Shown here piece after piece: positions 1-12,512 of a stretch of DNA of 64,000 nt. A program made the position numbers and the translations under genes. The stretch covers positions 124,001 through 188,000 of the forward strand of contig JH720347.1 in the NCBI GenBank assembly GCA_000231825.2, written 5' to 3'. How positions within the stretch are numbered: position 1 is the first letter of the stretch; each line of letters opens with the position of its first letter. The notes under the pieces were generated by a model. That model made no database searches, was not told where the DNA came from, and worked only from the letters and a program-made list of their open reading frames with translations. The DNA comes from Tetrahymena elliotti 4EA. Its lineage: Eukaryota; Ciliophora; Oligohymenophorea; Hymenostomatida; Tetrahymenidae.

Positions 1-205
1 AGGATTAAGAATAGGTAGATGCTATACTAAAATTGAAATAGAGGAATATAAACAAACATCTAATTAAAAGATAAGGTTTTTGGTAAGGATTACTGTTTTA
101 TTTATACTTAGAATTGTGATTTAGATAATTAGAATTTAGAATAATTGTAAGAGAAAAATAAAATCATAGTACAGCAAAAATTTTGTTAAAAAAAATATAA
201 AAAAG

Positions 206-3169
206 ATGGGATGCCTTCATTCAAATTAAAAATAGATTTATCAATAGCGCGAAATACAGAATGCTTAATAATAAGCAAATGTTTTACAGAATTATCAATA
301 GTAAGGTATTATGAATGGATAGAATCCAATTAATCATTAATAACAAAACTAAAATGTCAACAAAAATTAGTAAAAACCAAAGTAAAAATAACAAAAGAAT
401 TAGAAAAACAAAGGAATGAGATATATAAGTTATTTAATTTATAAGTTAAATTATGCATAGGATAAATATTTTGCCTTCAACAATTTATAAAACTAACTAT
501 TTCAACAGTTTATTGAGTAGGAGTATGAATAATTATTAATTGATGACAGTAGATAAAAAAATGATCTACACAAGAGGGCAGGTATAGAAGCATCAAATTA
601 AATTAAGAATAAATACAAACTATTTGCTAATTAGGATAATGAAAATAGTGAATAGCATTTAACCAAATTGTTGTTTTAAAATTTATTTAAGAAAGGAAAG
701 TAGAATTATGCTAGCTCTATATTCTTTAAGATTAGCAGCGTTAAAGCTCATAGTGAGGATATATTAATATTAGAGGAAGCAGGAAATAATATGCCAAATT
801 CTTTTGTATGGATTCCTTTAGAAAATCCTAATAATGAAAGACTCACAAGGGAAGTTAACATTCCAAATGAATTAAAAGAAATCTTATTTGAGAAATAGCT
901 TTTTACCTATTCTAAGACAGTTGGGAGATTCATAATTCACAAGTAAAGGTGGGGGTTCTTGCTTGATATTTAATGTTGTTCCTCTTTCTATGATGGAGAA
1001 ATGAATTTATCTTGGCAAAAATTGTTAGAAACTTTCTATTTCTAAGATATAATTAAAAGATATGCATAATACGTTACAGATAAAGACGATGATGACAATA
1101 AACTCTCACTAAGAGAAATTCCTAGCTCTTATGATGATTCAGCAATTAACCCTTTATTGGTTACATTTTATGACAACCTTTTTGAGCACTAAAAGAAAGA
1201 AGTAGGATGGATGAGCAGTTTAGAATTTAATCCATTTTTATCTTTTAGCAATGATTTATAATTCATTCCTTTGTTAGATACTGGATACTATTTTCATCCC
1301 TCCAATCCTAAAAAATTACTCAAGAAGCATTAACTTAAATCCAAGAAGTATTATATGCCAGGAGGAATTTTAGCTAGTGAAATAGGTAGTGGTAAGACTA
1401 TTTCAGTTATTTCCTTAACTACTATAGGATCACAACTTAATAATCCCTCTTTTAAATAAGCTTGGGATGCACGTAATTAAATTAGCTAAGATGCTTTAAT
1501 GTCTATGCCAGCAGGTGAACGTTTTGATATTGAATCTAAAGCAGTGGTTTATGAAAAACTCAACATCGCTTACGATGGAGTTTATTTACCTTCATTAATC
1601 ATTGTAACTAAAAATATTTTGTATTAATGGTAATAAGAGTACACCTAATTTGCACCTAATTTAAGAGTTTTAGTTGTTGAAGACTGGTCTCAATTTTAAA
1701 ATTTAAAGATCGTCACTGTAAAAGGAACTTTAACTTAAAAACTATATAATATATATAAAGACTATGACATAATTTTAACTCACAGAGCTGCAATACAAGT
1801 TGTTTAGATGGAGTACCCTAAACTTCAAACCCTTTTCAACATTCATTTTAACAGAGTAGTTTATGATGAAATGCATGAAATTTCCTAAACTTTAATAAGT
1901 CAAAAATAAAATAGTAAAGAAGAAGAAAGAAAAGAATCAGATTTAGATTAAATTGATGTGTTCTTTAAGAAAAATATAGATCACTTTTTTATTGCAATTT
2001 AAAACATTAAAAGAAGATTTAGCTGGGGAGTAACTGGAACACCTGATAATCTAAATTTCTCTAATGACTCTTTCCCAATGGTTTTCCTCTTAAATCTGAG
2101 TGAGGATTACTATACCTTCAATTAGTATGACTAACTCCAAGATAGTTTTATAAAAAATAATATGAGGTCAAACCCTCGTTCAGTGAACTTGCCATGTTTA
2201 AAGAAAAAAATTGAATACATTTTTATGAAATAAATACAGAACATTATAGTTTAAGGGAAGATGAGGTCAGTTTGCAAGGATGAGGTTCAGGCTAGAGAAA
2301 TATTAAGCTTCTTTTCCTAACAGTATTAATTCCTAGAAGAAATAGATGATAAGTCTTTTCCTTAAGCAATAAAAATGATTCGTGAAATGTAAGAATTATA
2401 AATAAAGAATATTAATGACAAAATTAAAGAAGAAACAGACCCAAAGAATAAAAATCTTTTAAAAATAAGAGCTGAGATGCTTCTTAGTGAAGATAATTTT
2501 TACAGTGATATAATTAAAATTATATAGAAGTAATCATTTGAATGCAACATCTGCTATAGTGAATATCCAAGGGATAAACTTGTAGTTACTCAGTGTCTTC
2601 ATAACTTTTGCTTTGAATGTTTTGAAAGCTTATGTAAAAATCTCTCTGTGCCAGATTGTCCATATTGTAACTCTTAAGTTTCTAAGTAATCAGTTATTAT
2701 TCATCCTGAGTTTATGCAATAAAATCAAAGCAAATTAGAAAAGCTTTTAGATGATTTCAATAAGATACCAGTAGATGATAAAATGATAGTATTTACTTAA
2801 TTCCATGATTTAACTAAAAAGATATCCTAAAAGCTAAAGTAAATAGATATTCCTCATGTAGTTTTACTAGGAGAACCTTCAGAAATTAATATTCGCTTAA
2901 ATACATTTAAAAAAGTTCCTGAAGTTCGTATTATAATAATGAGTATTGAATAAGCAGCAAGTGGAATCAATCTAATAGAAGCAAACCATGTAGTTTTTAT
3001 GCATCCTATATTTGGAGTATCTTATGAAAAATCTAGAAGTACCTATGCATAGTGCATAGGCAGAGCATTAAGAGTTGGATAGTCTAAACTTGTAAATGCA
3101 ACACTTTATTGCACATAAAACTCAATCGAATAAACTCTTGGAAATTAATTTACTTTTAATATTAAATGA
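206..3169 (+). CDS. SNF2-family (RAD5/SHPRH-like) helicase with RING finger
   Basis: Predicted ATP-dependent DNA translocase and E3 ubiquitin ligase of the RAD5/HLTF/SHPRH type, expected in the nucleus. The frame runs 988 codons (987 aa) without an intron to TGA. In order: a Gln-rich leader (about 1-65); Walker A in SEIGSGKT near residue 395; a DEAH-like box YDEMHE near 553; motif III region TGTPDN; a C3HC4 RING starting CNIC near 780 and closing CPYC; helicase C-terminal part from MIVFTQF near 858, with SIEQAASGINL and the arginine-finger motif IGRALRVGQ. A RING placed between the two helicase halves is the RAD5 arrangement. The start ATG at 206 is the first in frame; the low-complexity leader makes a later start possible. 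MGC at the N terminus could be lipidated, but that is inference. Its last ~230 coding bases are duplicated just downstream. Confidence 0.85.
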
Positions 3170-3361
3170 TTAAATTTTATAATAATTTGAATTAAAAACT
3201 AAAATTTAATTATGCACTTCATCAAAAATATCTTCAATTTCTTTATAAATTTTACAAGTTTTATTTATTGTTTTCATGAGTTTAAATCAAGTTTGATAAA
3301 ATAACAAAAAAATTTTATAACATTTGTCTTACTTAAATTGAATTTTAAAACAAACATTTTT

Positions 3362-3750
3362 ATTATAATAATGAGTATTGAATAAGCAGCAAGTGATATC
3401 AATCTAATTGAAGCAAACCATGTCGTTTTTATGCATCCTATATTTGGAGTATCTTATTAAAAATCTAGAAGTACCTATGCATAATCATACATTAAGAGTT
3501 GGATAATCTAAGCTTGTGAATGCAACTCTTTATTGCACATAAAACTCAATCGAATAAACTCTTGGAAATTAATTTACTTTTAATCAAAATGTAATTCCAC
3601 TTTTCATCAAAAATAACTTCAATTTTTTTATAAATTTATCAAGTTTTATCTATTGTTTTCATCAGCTTAAATAGAAATTTGATAAAATATCAAAAAAATT
3701 TTATAACATTTTTCATACTTAAATAAAGAACAAAATAAACATTTTTCTTT
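3362..3750 (+). pseudogene. Decayed tandem copy of the helicase gene 3' end
   Basis: Bases 3362-3750 repeat bases 2931-3361 (last coding segment plus 3' flank) at an offset of 431. The copy has small deletions. One removes about 8 bases where the parent encodes the QxxGRALR motif, shifting the frame and destroying it. Another, around 3580, removes about 55 bases including the parental TGA. There is no start and no upstream domain, so this is a non-functional remnant of a local tandem duplication. Confidence 0.85.
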
Positions 3751-3997
3751 TATTTGTAAAACTTGTAAAAATTGATTTAAAAATTCTACAAACATATTGA
3801 ATAATATTTGCATAAAAAAAGATTTTTGGAATTAAATATGATGATATTAAAATTTATATTTAAGTATTTTAAAGTAGAAAATCAAAAATTTTTAAATTAT
3901 TTGATAGAAGATATCAATTTTTAATCACATATTTTATTATAAAAATTTTTAAATAAGTTAACAATAATTAAAAAAATACAGATTTTGTTTTGTGTAA

Positions 3998-6220
3998 ATG
4001 AATACTGATATGAAATAGAAAATACAAAGCCCTACAAGCAAATTAAATAATAAATAGCAAGGCTAGGGACTAGCAAAATCTGAATAATAAAACAATTAAG
4101 GAATATAGGCTTCTGATAGGATTTAAAACCATCACTCAAATTTAACAAACAATTCTTAGCAATTTAATTCTAATAATTTTGATGGTTTTCCATAATCTTT
4201 TCAAATTGAAGAGGTTTCTTCTATTTAAAATGATTATAACAGTTAAAATTTTATGACTAACTAAGTTTCTCCAGATAAATTAAATAAGATTTTAAAACAA
4301 AATGAAGCTTCTAATAAAAATGTCTTATCTCCTCGTCTCAAGACTTAAGAAGGTTAGTAATCTTTTATAATAAATAATTTTGAAAAATAATCTAATATTT
4401 ATAGGCAAAGAATCTAGTAGGCTTAATACACAAAATAGTTAAAAAGATGTTAAAAATTAATAAATAACTGCAGCAAATTAAACTTCATCTATAGAAAACA
4501 AACTCAAAAAAAGTTTAGAAATAGCTTAAAAAGAAAAACTATAATTGCAAGAAAATTTAATATAAGTAAAACTTTAAATAAGGTTTTGTTTTTAATAATC
4601 TTTATATTTTAAATAGGTAAATGATCAATAAACTACCTATAAAATAGAAATATTTAACCTGAAAAAACAAATAAATAAACTAGAGTAACAGGTCAAGGGA
4701 CTAAATGTTGTGATTTCACAGTAATAAATTTGAGAAAAATGATTCAATATTTTAGTGAGTGGAATTTTATTATAAAAATAAGGCTCAATGATACAATTAA
4801 AGAGAAAGAAGACTCTTTAAAAAAGTAGAATACATATGTTAAACAGCTAGAAAATTAGATTTTAAAAGGCTCAAATTAAAAAAATGGTATTGATATCCAC
4901 AAAAAAAATGAGGAAAAAATAGAATAACTAAAAGTAGTTTATGAAATTATTAAAATTATTCTAATATTTTCTATTAAATTAGAAAAAAAATGATGAGCTT
5001 ATGAAGGAATTACTGTAGTTTAAAAATTAAGATATAGTTAATAGTAAAGAGATAGAATTTCTAAAAACAAGTTTGGTAAAATTAATCATCATTATCTTGC
5101 TTTTCTATATGTTTTTAATACTAACATATTTATTTAGGAATAGTAATAATAATAAACATAATAAACTGAGTAAGCAGAAGAATCAAATATTAAACAAGAT
5201 TGTATGGAAGAGTTAATTGAATTAAAGCAAGAGCTGAAGAGAATGAAATCTGATGTAAAAAGAATAATTTAAAGGTTTTTGCTCTATTAATTTTTCATAA
5301 AATTTTAAAGAAAGAAAAATTTATGCTTGAATTAGAAGATTGTGAAGCAATTAACTAGAGTTTATATAAAGCTAATGAGGCACTGTAGATTTAATTATAA
5401 AATTTAAAGATGGAAGCTGAATAATACTAGGAAGCATTGGATAAAGTTTAATAAGATAATAAAATTTTGATGTCAGAAAAAGAATAATTTTTTTCAAGAC
5501 ATGAGGGATTGATGGATGAAGTAATTTTTATTGATAAAGCTAGCTGAATATTTATCAAAATTTAAAAAAGAATTAGAAAATAAAAAAAATAATTGATACA
5601 AATTCATAGTAAAAAGAGGAGGACTTATAAAGAATCAGAGAGTTAAATAAGTACATTGTAAATTTTTTAACATCTTTAAATATTTAAGATAGATTAATTT
5701 AAATATTATTTAGGATGAAATAAATGAGTAATTCCAAAATAGATAAGAATAATGGCTATTAGAGTAATAAAATTATGAAAATTAAATTATTTCATATACT
5801 AAATATCAAGAGGTAGTTTGCTTTCTTTTATTAGGCTGTGAATTGAAAATATTATTATTTTTTAAAAATGAAGGAAAAAGATGATCAGTTAAATTAGTTG
5901 AGAAATCTCATTGAAAGAATGTAAAAAGAATTCTAGGATAAATATTAAGAAGTTTCTCTTAAATATGTAAAAATGTAGAAAATTAATACAAAGCTCTTTG
6001 AAGTAATATTGTTTAATTGAAATTTATTAAATCAAAAAATAACAAATATAAGATGCTAGATATGTGTGAGGGGCTCTTAGATGAAAATTTCGAAAAAGCT
6101 CTTGAAGAAACTTTAGGATCAATGTAATCAAAAAAATAAATGAAAAAGGATATTACTTAAATTGTTGAATCATGTGCAAAAAATTTGGCTTAAAATAATA
6201 GCAACCAGCAAAATAAATGA
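3998..6220 (+). CDS. Coiled-coil protein, unknown function
   Basis: Not recognised as a named family. Eleven exons join in phase to 558 codons (557 aa). The introns are 4353-4404, 4566-4616, 4721-4782, 4934-4982, 5076-5137, 5255-5310, 5521-5570, 5658-5713, 5813-5873 and 6003-6052. Most are 49-62 nt with GTA/GTT...AG borders, and together they remove every in-frame TGA. The first ~150 residues are Asn/Gln/Ser-rich. The rest is almost continuous heptad sequence (for example IENKLKKSLEIAQKEK and LDMCEGLLDENFEKALEE), rich in Glu, Lys and Gln, so a long coiled coil is expected. A structural or centrosome/axoneme-like role is only a guess. The 3' terminal exon is echoed by degenerate repeats downstream. 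Confidence 0.75.
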
Positions 6221-6940
6221 AAAATTGAAAAAAGTATCTTATTCAATTATTTGGAGTTAGAACTTTTAATTTAATTTTTAATTATTTATTGTTTATAAAG
6301 AATTTTTAAACAGATGATAAAAATATTTCATCAATTATTCTAAAATGTGTCAAAAATTTGGTTAAAAATAATAAAAACAAAAAAAAATGAAAATCTAAAA
6401 TATTAGATTTAAAAATTTAATTAGTCATTTTTTATTTAAAAAAGTGTAAATTTTAATTTATTTTAAAATATTTATCCAACATAGCTTTAGAGTTAAAAAA
6501 TTAAGTATTTGAGAAATTATACTTTACTAATTGTTGAATCATGCTAAAAAAATTAGAAATTTGGCTGAAAATAATTAATAAATTTATGTTAGATATAAAA
6601 AAATAATTTAAATAGCGATATTTGTCTTAAATATTGAAAATTTTCATTTATTTTAAATATTTATTGTTAAATATGCTTTGAAAAAGGATATAACGTAAGT
6701 TGTTGAGTGATGTATAAAATTTTGGCTTAAAAAATAGAAATAAGTAAAATAAATGTAAATTAATAGCATTAAATTAAAGCTAATTTTTTATTTAATCAAG
6801 TGATAGTTTTAATTTATTTAAGCTTTTAAATTTAATAATTAATGATGAAAAAATGAAAAATAATTGATAAAGGATTTCACATTTGTGCAAAAAATTAAAA
6901 ATTTGGTGTTTTTTAATAATAAAAATAATAAATAAATTAA
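6142..6940 (+). repeat. Degenerate tandem repeats of the coiled-coil gene tail
   Basis: The last exon's end (about 6142-6230, around ATTGTTGAATCATGTGCAAA and TTTGGCTTAAAATAAT) recurs in weakening form at about 6312-6398, 6512-6600, 6676-6755 and 6851-6940. Spacing is about 165-190 bases. The shared core is a TTGTTGAATCATG-like block followed by AATTTGGCTTAAAATAATA. The copies past 6220 lie after the TGA and have no continuous coding frame. Confidence 0.6.
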
Positions 6941-7948
6941 GATTCGTCATCAAAAATAGAATCTTCTTCATTCTAAAATTTATTGTTGAAAATTTTTATT
7001 AAATTAATAACCGGGAAGATGAATTTTTTAAAAGTATTTATTCGTTAAATTTTAAATAGTAAATTTAAAAGTGTTAAAATAGGCAATTAAACTGGTAAAA
7101 GCAATTTAAATTTTCTGTTTTAATACTTTTGATAGTAAAATTTAACTAAAAAATATACATTTTAATTGAAATTTCTGATAAAATGAATGAATCTTAAATC
7201 CGCCAAAAAGTTAAAAATAATGCTCTTCAAAAGGTATTTTATCAAAAGCGCGGGTCAAAAAAGTACTATCTAAAGTTGACCTTTAAAGATACGGCCACGA
7301 GATCAATTTATAATTTTTTTTCTGAAAAAAGATTTTCTTTTGATTCAGAAAGTATTAAACTCTATATAAACTATTCAAAGAAGTTTTCATTTTTCATTAA
7401 CTTGCGCTTAACTGAGAAGCTATAAGTAACTCTAAAACAAATAAATAAAACATATAAAACTATTACAAATGTCTAAATTACTTTCCTTCTTCTTAGTTGA
7501 AAACAAAGAGCAAAATATAGTATTTAAATAAAACATTTCTTCAAAAACTACTAACTCAGCCTTATAAAACACTAAATAAAACAATTTACCATCGGAAGCT
7601 TGTATGTAACCCTCCAATATAAGCAACCACAATAAAAATAAGAAGGTATAAAAAGTTGAATGTAAAAGACAGCTTAAAATTACTTAACTTTTGTAAAATA
7701 CAAAATAAAATCAACCTAACAACAAAACAAACAAAAATCTTATAATTAACAATAGACCTAAAGAGTAATAATAACAAAAATAGTAATAACCAATCTTAAT
7801 ATCTTAAACTTTATAATAAAAAAAAACTGAATTAATCTTCAAGAATGCTTCGCCTTACTGCGAATTTACATCAGAATAAAAGGGGGATCAATTTAATAAT
7901 TTAAAATCATATGTTGAGTAATAGTAAGTAGAATAGCTTAACCCAAAA
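6221..7948. other. Intergenic, 1.7 kb
   Basis: The first part holds the degenerate tail repeats. At 7245-7300 there is a small GC-richer patch with a 6-bp inverted repeat (GGTCAA at 7253-7258, TTGACC at 7276-7281). On the minus strand a TGA-free frame of roughly 105 codons ends at TGA 7394-7396, but it has no ATG near its beginning and no recognised motif, so I do not call it a gene. The rest is AT-rich sequence with no visible feature. Confidence 0.5.
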
Positions 7949-9848
7949 ATGTCTCAAATAGATTATTTCTCATGTTCTTCTATCTAAAATTAAGAGATAG
8001 AGACTCAAATTACTTGTGATTCTCCTTCTTCCCCACAATCATATCTTATACCTTCTACAAATAATCAAAGCTTAATATTTAAGGTAATTAATTAATGAAT
8101 TAACTAAATAAATTTTTGTTTTTAATTTTTTAATAATTTAAATATTTCAGATAAATAAAAAAAAATTTTAAAAACTGGTTATTTCTGAGAGGTTATTTTA
8201 ATCTTTATTTAATAGAAAACCAAATTAAGAAGTTTTGAAAAAGAAGAAGATATTTTAGTTAGTGAATTCGAAATTAGCTTTTGTAAAAAGAAATACTCGA
8301 GCGCTAAAGAATAAACTTTAGAAGCATCTCCAGAGTCAAGCGAAGAGGGAGGCGAATAATCAAATTTTGAATTTAGAAGAAAATAAATCAGCTTTTTATC
8401 ATAAAATGAATCTTATGATAATGATGAGAGCTCCTTTTCATCATTTCATGAAAATTTTTAAGGTGCATAAGATCTTTTTACTTGCACTGAAACTCTTACC
8501 CCAAACTGCTTCGCAATGAAGAAAAGTCCTATTTTCGATAATGAGACCTAAAAAGCTCATTTGTCTCAATAAAACAATAAGTTATCTTTAAAAAACCGCC
8601 TTAAAATGATTGATTCTTCAAACAAAAAAAGTAATTAAAATGAATTAGATGAATTTGAGTAGAATTTATCAAATAAAAGCATTGAGTAAGAATTAAACTA
8701 TCAACAAGAATACATAGATAACTTGATGAAGCTAGAAAATGATTATTCTTTTCAATTCAATATTTTTGATCAATAAAATTGCCAAATTGACAGATAAATG
8801 AGATACATTGTTATTAATTGGATGTTTGAACTTTGCTCAGATTATAGCCTAAGCCGTTAAACCTGTTAGACTGCAATAAATCTTTTTGATAGACACATCT
8901 CATAAAAATATCTTTAAATTAGCAAATAAAATATTTAATTAGTTGCTGCTACATGTGTTTACATTTCTTCAAAAAAAGAGGTAAGTTATTATTTAAACAA
9001 AATATTTACTTAAATTATTATAAATTAATAAATTAGGAATAAGTCAGCCCCAAGCTAAAACATTTTATTGATTCAACAAAGAATGCATTCACTGTCAGTT
9101 AATTTCTCACTTAAGAATTAGATATACTCAATGTAAATTTAATTTTAATTTATATGTAAAATAATAAATTTTCTGATTATAAAAAGGCTCTCAATTTTAA
9201 AATTAATGGTGTTTGCTATGAAGAGTGGTTACAAAATATCTGCCAATATTGGGATGAGTTCATAAATGAAGATACTAATTCTAAATAACATTAAAAGATA
9301 TTCCTAAACAAAAAGAATGAGGACTCTTAATTGAGATATTCTCAACTTTAAAAAATAATTGATTTAATATAACTTGATGATGAAAGTAATAACTACAATA
9401 AATCGAATATAATACTTGCCTTAATTTACTTGATTTATGGATTTTATTCTTAAGATTTCCTTCTTAATGATGTAGTAGCTTACTTCTCTCAAATCAATAT
9501 GTACTATCATAAAGATTACTTCTAATAATATAACAATTTGATGCTTTCATTTAAGAAATCTGTTTTTGTCAACAAATAACACTTTTTAACTGCCTTAAAA
9601 GAGGAATCTTTCATTTAGACAATCTAATATGTATCTAAATTTTTTGGTTACTTCTAGAAATCTCAATTAACCTAAACAGTAATTAATTAATTAATTATTA
9701 TTTTCTTTTTTTTCAATGTATTAAAATTATTTTTAAAATAAAATAGAAGATTAACAATAATGAGTGCAGCTATAAGCAACAATTGTTAGAAAATGGAATA
9801 GACTTTATTATTGATTTCAAAAGCTAATAAGCTAGCAAAAGATCTTGA
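7949..9848 (+). CDS. Cyclin (N-terminal cyclin box family)
   Basis: Predicted regulatory subunit of a cyclin-dependent kinase. Five exons give 530 codons (529 aa); the introns are 8084-8215, 8981-9036, 9133-9186 and 9679-9746. A long Ser-rich N-terminal half (about 1-230) precedes the cyclin box. Cyclin-box motifs visible are the MRYIVINWMFELCSDYSL helix 1, LFDRHI, the LVAATCVYISSK helix and FTVSQFLTQELDIL. This is the mitotic/G1 (A/B/D/E-like) pattern rather than the transcriptional cyclin pattern. The second cyclin fold is not obvious. No KEN or RxxL destruction box was convincingly placed. The start is the first in-frame ATG after a leader that is also open, so an upstream exon cannot be excluded. 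Confidence 0.8.
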
Positions 9849-10022
9849 ATATTTAATTATATCAACCTAATTAATTTGAATAAATATTTGCATCTTTATG
9901 AATTTGTTTTGTAATTACTTAATTTACAGCAATACATGGAAAATAAAAAAATATTTTATAAAAATTCATTTAATTAAAGAACTAATCATTATCATATTAT
10001 TATCTTATATTTAAATAAAATT

Positions 10023-11105
10023 TCAATCATCTTCATCAAATCCAGAAAGGTCACCACAAGTGACAAATTTGTAATACTTTTGATCTTCTTTTGTTTATTT
10101 AGAAATTTACTCATTCACTTCTGTTATTTTTTCAATTTCAGGTTAAAAGGTATACAAGCTCTTAGTAGTAGAGTTTTCAAATGATTAAGGAGGATTGTAT
10201 TGTAAACATACCAAGAAGTTTTCAACAGAAGAGGCTCTAGAACTTTTGGGTTTAACTACATACACGCTTTTGAAAAATAACTTAAACTATGAATACAAAA
10301 ATTTGATATCTGTTCCCTTGAAAATTTTTGCTACAAAGTGTCCTCCCTTTGTTAATGTTTCATTACAAATATTAAGTGCAGCAACCATCAATTAAGATTA
10401 CAAGTATTAATCAATATCGTGGAAACCAGTGACATCAGGGGCACCATCATCAATAACTAAGTTAGCTTTGTTTCCCTTGAATTTGTGTAAAATTTCATCA
10501 ACAGTTTCTTTTTTAGTAATATCACCTTGCAATTATACAACATTATCAATAGGAGCCATTTCTTATAAATCAATTGATATAATGCGTACATCTTCACCAT
10601 TAGAATCCTTACTAATATTTTTGAAAATAAAATTTAAACTATTCTTAGACCTAAGTATGAAATCTTTTAGATAAACTCTCTTTTTTTTAAATCTCAAAAC
10701 TGCTATTTTTAACAAAGCCTTTTCAAAAAAAAATACAAAAATTCTGCAAAATACTAAATTAAACTTTGTATAAAATTAAACAAAATATGATGTGTTTGCA
10801 TTTAAACTAAAATTTAAGATGATTACAATAATCCTTTTTCTGTCAATTTTTTTGAGACGACTTGACTCCAACTGCCTGGAGCTGCACATAAATCAATAAC
10901 TCTTTCAGCATTTTCAAAGATACCAAATACTTCATCAATTTATAAAAGTTTATATGCAGATCTAGCTCTGAAACAATCTTCCTTGGCTTTTCTGTAATAT
11001 ATATCCTATATAATATTAATAAAGAATTAAGCACTGAGAAGGAATTACACTTTTGGAATATGATATATTTTTATGTACTCTCTTATCTTTTGTGAACTTT
11101 CCCAT
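10023..11105 (-). CDS. TRM7: tRNA (cytidine32/guanosine34) 2'-O-methyltransferase, FtsJ/TRM7 type
   Basis: Transfers a methyl group from S-adenosylmethionine to ribose 2'-OH of positions 32 and 34 in the tRNA anticodon loop; cytoplasmic in known eukaryotes. Three exons (introns 11006-11078 and 10612-10826) join in phase to 265 codons (264 aa). The start MGKFTKDKR followed by [20 protein letters not shown] is characteristic of TRM7. The SAM-binding motif is [13 protein letters not shown]. Catalytic K-D-K-E residues are visible: Lys in ARSAYKL, Asp in LVIDDGAPD, Lys in [11 protein letters not shown] and Glu in SSVENFLV. The C terminus ends in an acidic GFDEDD. Length is slightly below the yeast protein's. 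TRM7 rather than the nucleolar SPB1 or bacterial RrmJ is favoured by the N terminus and size. Confidence 0.93.
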
Positions 11106-12512
11106 AATAATTTTACTTGCTTTATTGTTTTGAGTTGGTTTGTTAGTTTGATAGTGATCTTTTTCTTGTATCTCCTAATATTATTAATTTTATCAATAAG
11201 AGTGGCTATTAAAATCTTCTATTAATTAATTGCTACGTAGAAATATTAGATTCTTAAAAGACTACTTTCTAATTATCTAATTATTGATTAATTGACTATC
11301 TCAGTAAAATTTTGATAAAATTTATCCACAAAGATACTTTTAACTTTTAAAATTTTTAAATAAAAACAAAATTAAATTCATTTTAGCTTTTATGAAATCA
11401 AAATAGAATTACTTAAAATAAAAAGCAAGAAAGAATTGAAATAAAGATATTTTTAAATTTGGTAAAAATATGTCAGTAGCAATTTTTTATTAAATATAAC
11501 TTATGCTTTAATTTATGTCAATTAAATTAATAAAAATATTTATTTTTAATTTTTTAAAATAAAAAAATATGTTTAATAAGACAAATTTTCGAAAATATAA
11601 AATTATCAAAAACTCTAAAATAAAATTAACAATTTTAAATGGTAATATATCATGCTAAATAAATTTTGTAATGAATCTTTATCCATCGTCTTTTTATCTG
11701 TGGTATTTCAACTCTAAAAAATTCAAAAAAGATTTTTAAATTTTAGCGACTAATTATTAGTATTTATTTTATAAATTCTAAAATTCTAAATGGTACTTCC
11801 TAGCTTATAAATTGATGACATGGGAAAATTTTATCTATTTTAAAATTACTATCAAAATGTTATTTTTTTAAGAATGTATGATTGCTTTAAAGGATGAATT
11901 TTTTAAAACTTAAATTTTTTTAGATTTGAAAAGATAAACTCTTTAACTTTTTAATATACAGCATCAAAATAGTATAAGAATCTAAATTTTATGGTGGAAA
12001 AAACATCTCTTCAGACTATATAATATTAATTATCAAATATCAGGTTTATTTGTGGGGGAAAAATAATCAAATAGTTAAAATATGTTATCAGTAATTTAAA
12101 AGTTCTATTAAACTGATATCTATACTTGCTTGCTTGTCTGCTTTATTAGGCCTAAAAGAATAGAGAAAGAGAGATGTTAAAAATGTTTCTAAGCACTAAA
12201 AAGTAAATCAATAAAAATAAAATCAAAGTTATCTCTTTTAAAATCCTATGTTGATTTAATTAATTAATTGACTAACTAACTAACTAAATAACAAAAAATT
12301 GATACCACTAATTGAGGCAAAATCAAATCAAAAAACATATAAAAAGATCATTTAACTTGTAATACTAAATTAAAGAAAAAGAAAACAAAAAAACAATATA
12401 AAAATCAAAATACAGCCAAGAGTCAATACTCGATAGAGTAGCTATCTAACAAGAAGGACATCGTGCATAACAACAGTGCCTCTAAGCTTAAAAACTTTAG
12501 ATACCTAATTAA
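11106..12512. other. Intergenic, 1.4 kb
   Basis: AT-rich spacer between the TRM7 start and the next gene. A TAAT run at about 12256-12268 abuts an AACT tetranucleotide run at about 12270-12287. From about 12400 to 12512 the plus strand is open in the frame of the next gene and less AT-rich, so part of it may be leader or an upstream exon. I see no other gene or RNA. Confidence 0.5.

Noticed and set aside
7240..7330. Resemblance of the GCGGGTCAAAA patch to part of a ciliate telomerase RNA
   Set aside because: No telomere template (CAACCCCAA) is present nearby, and the similarity is limited to a few bases.
10195..10674. Two plus-strand open frames of 66 and 81 codons
   Set aside because: They are the antisense of TRM7 exon 3, whose catalytic motifs are read clearly on the minus strand.
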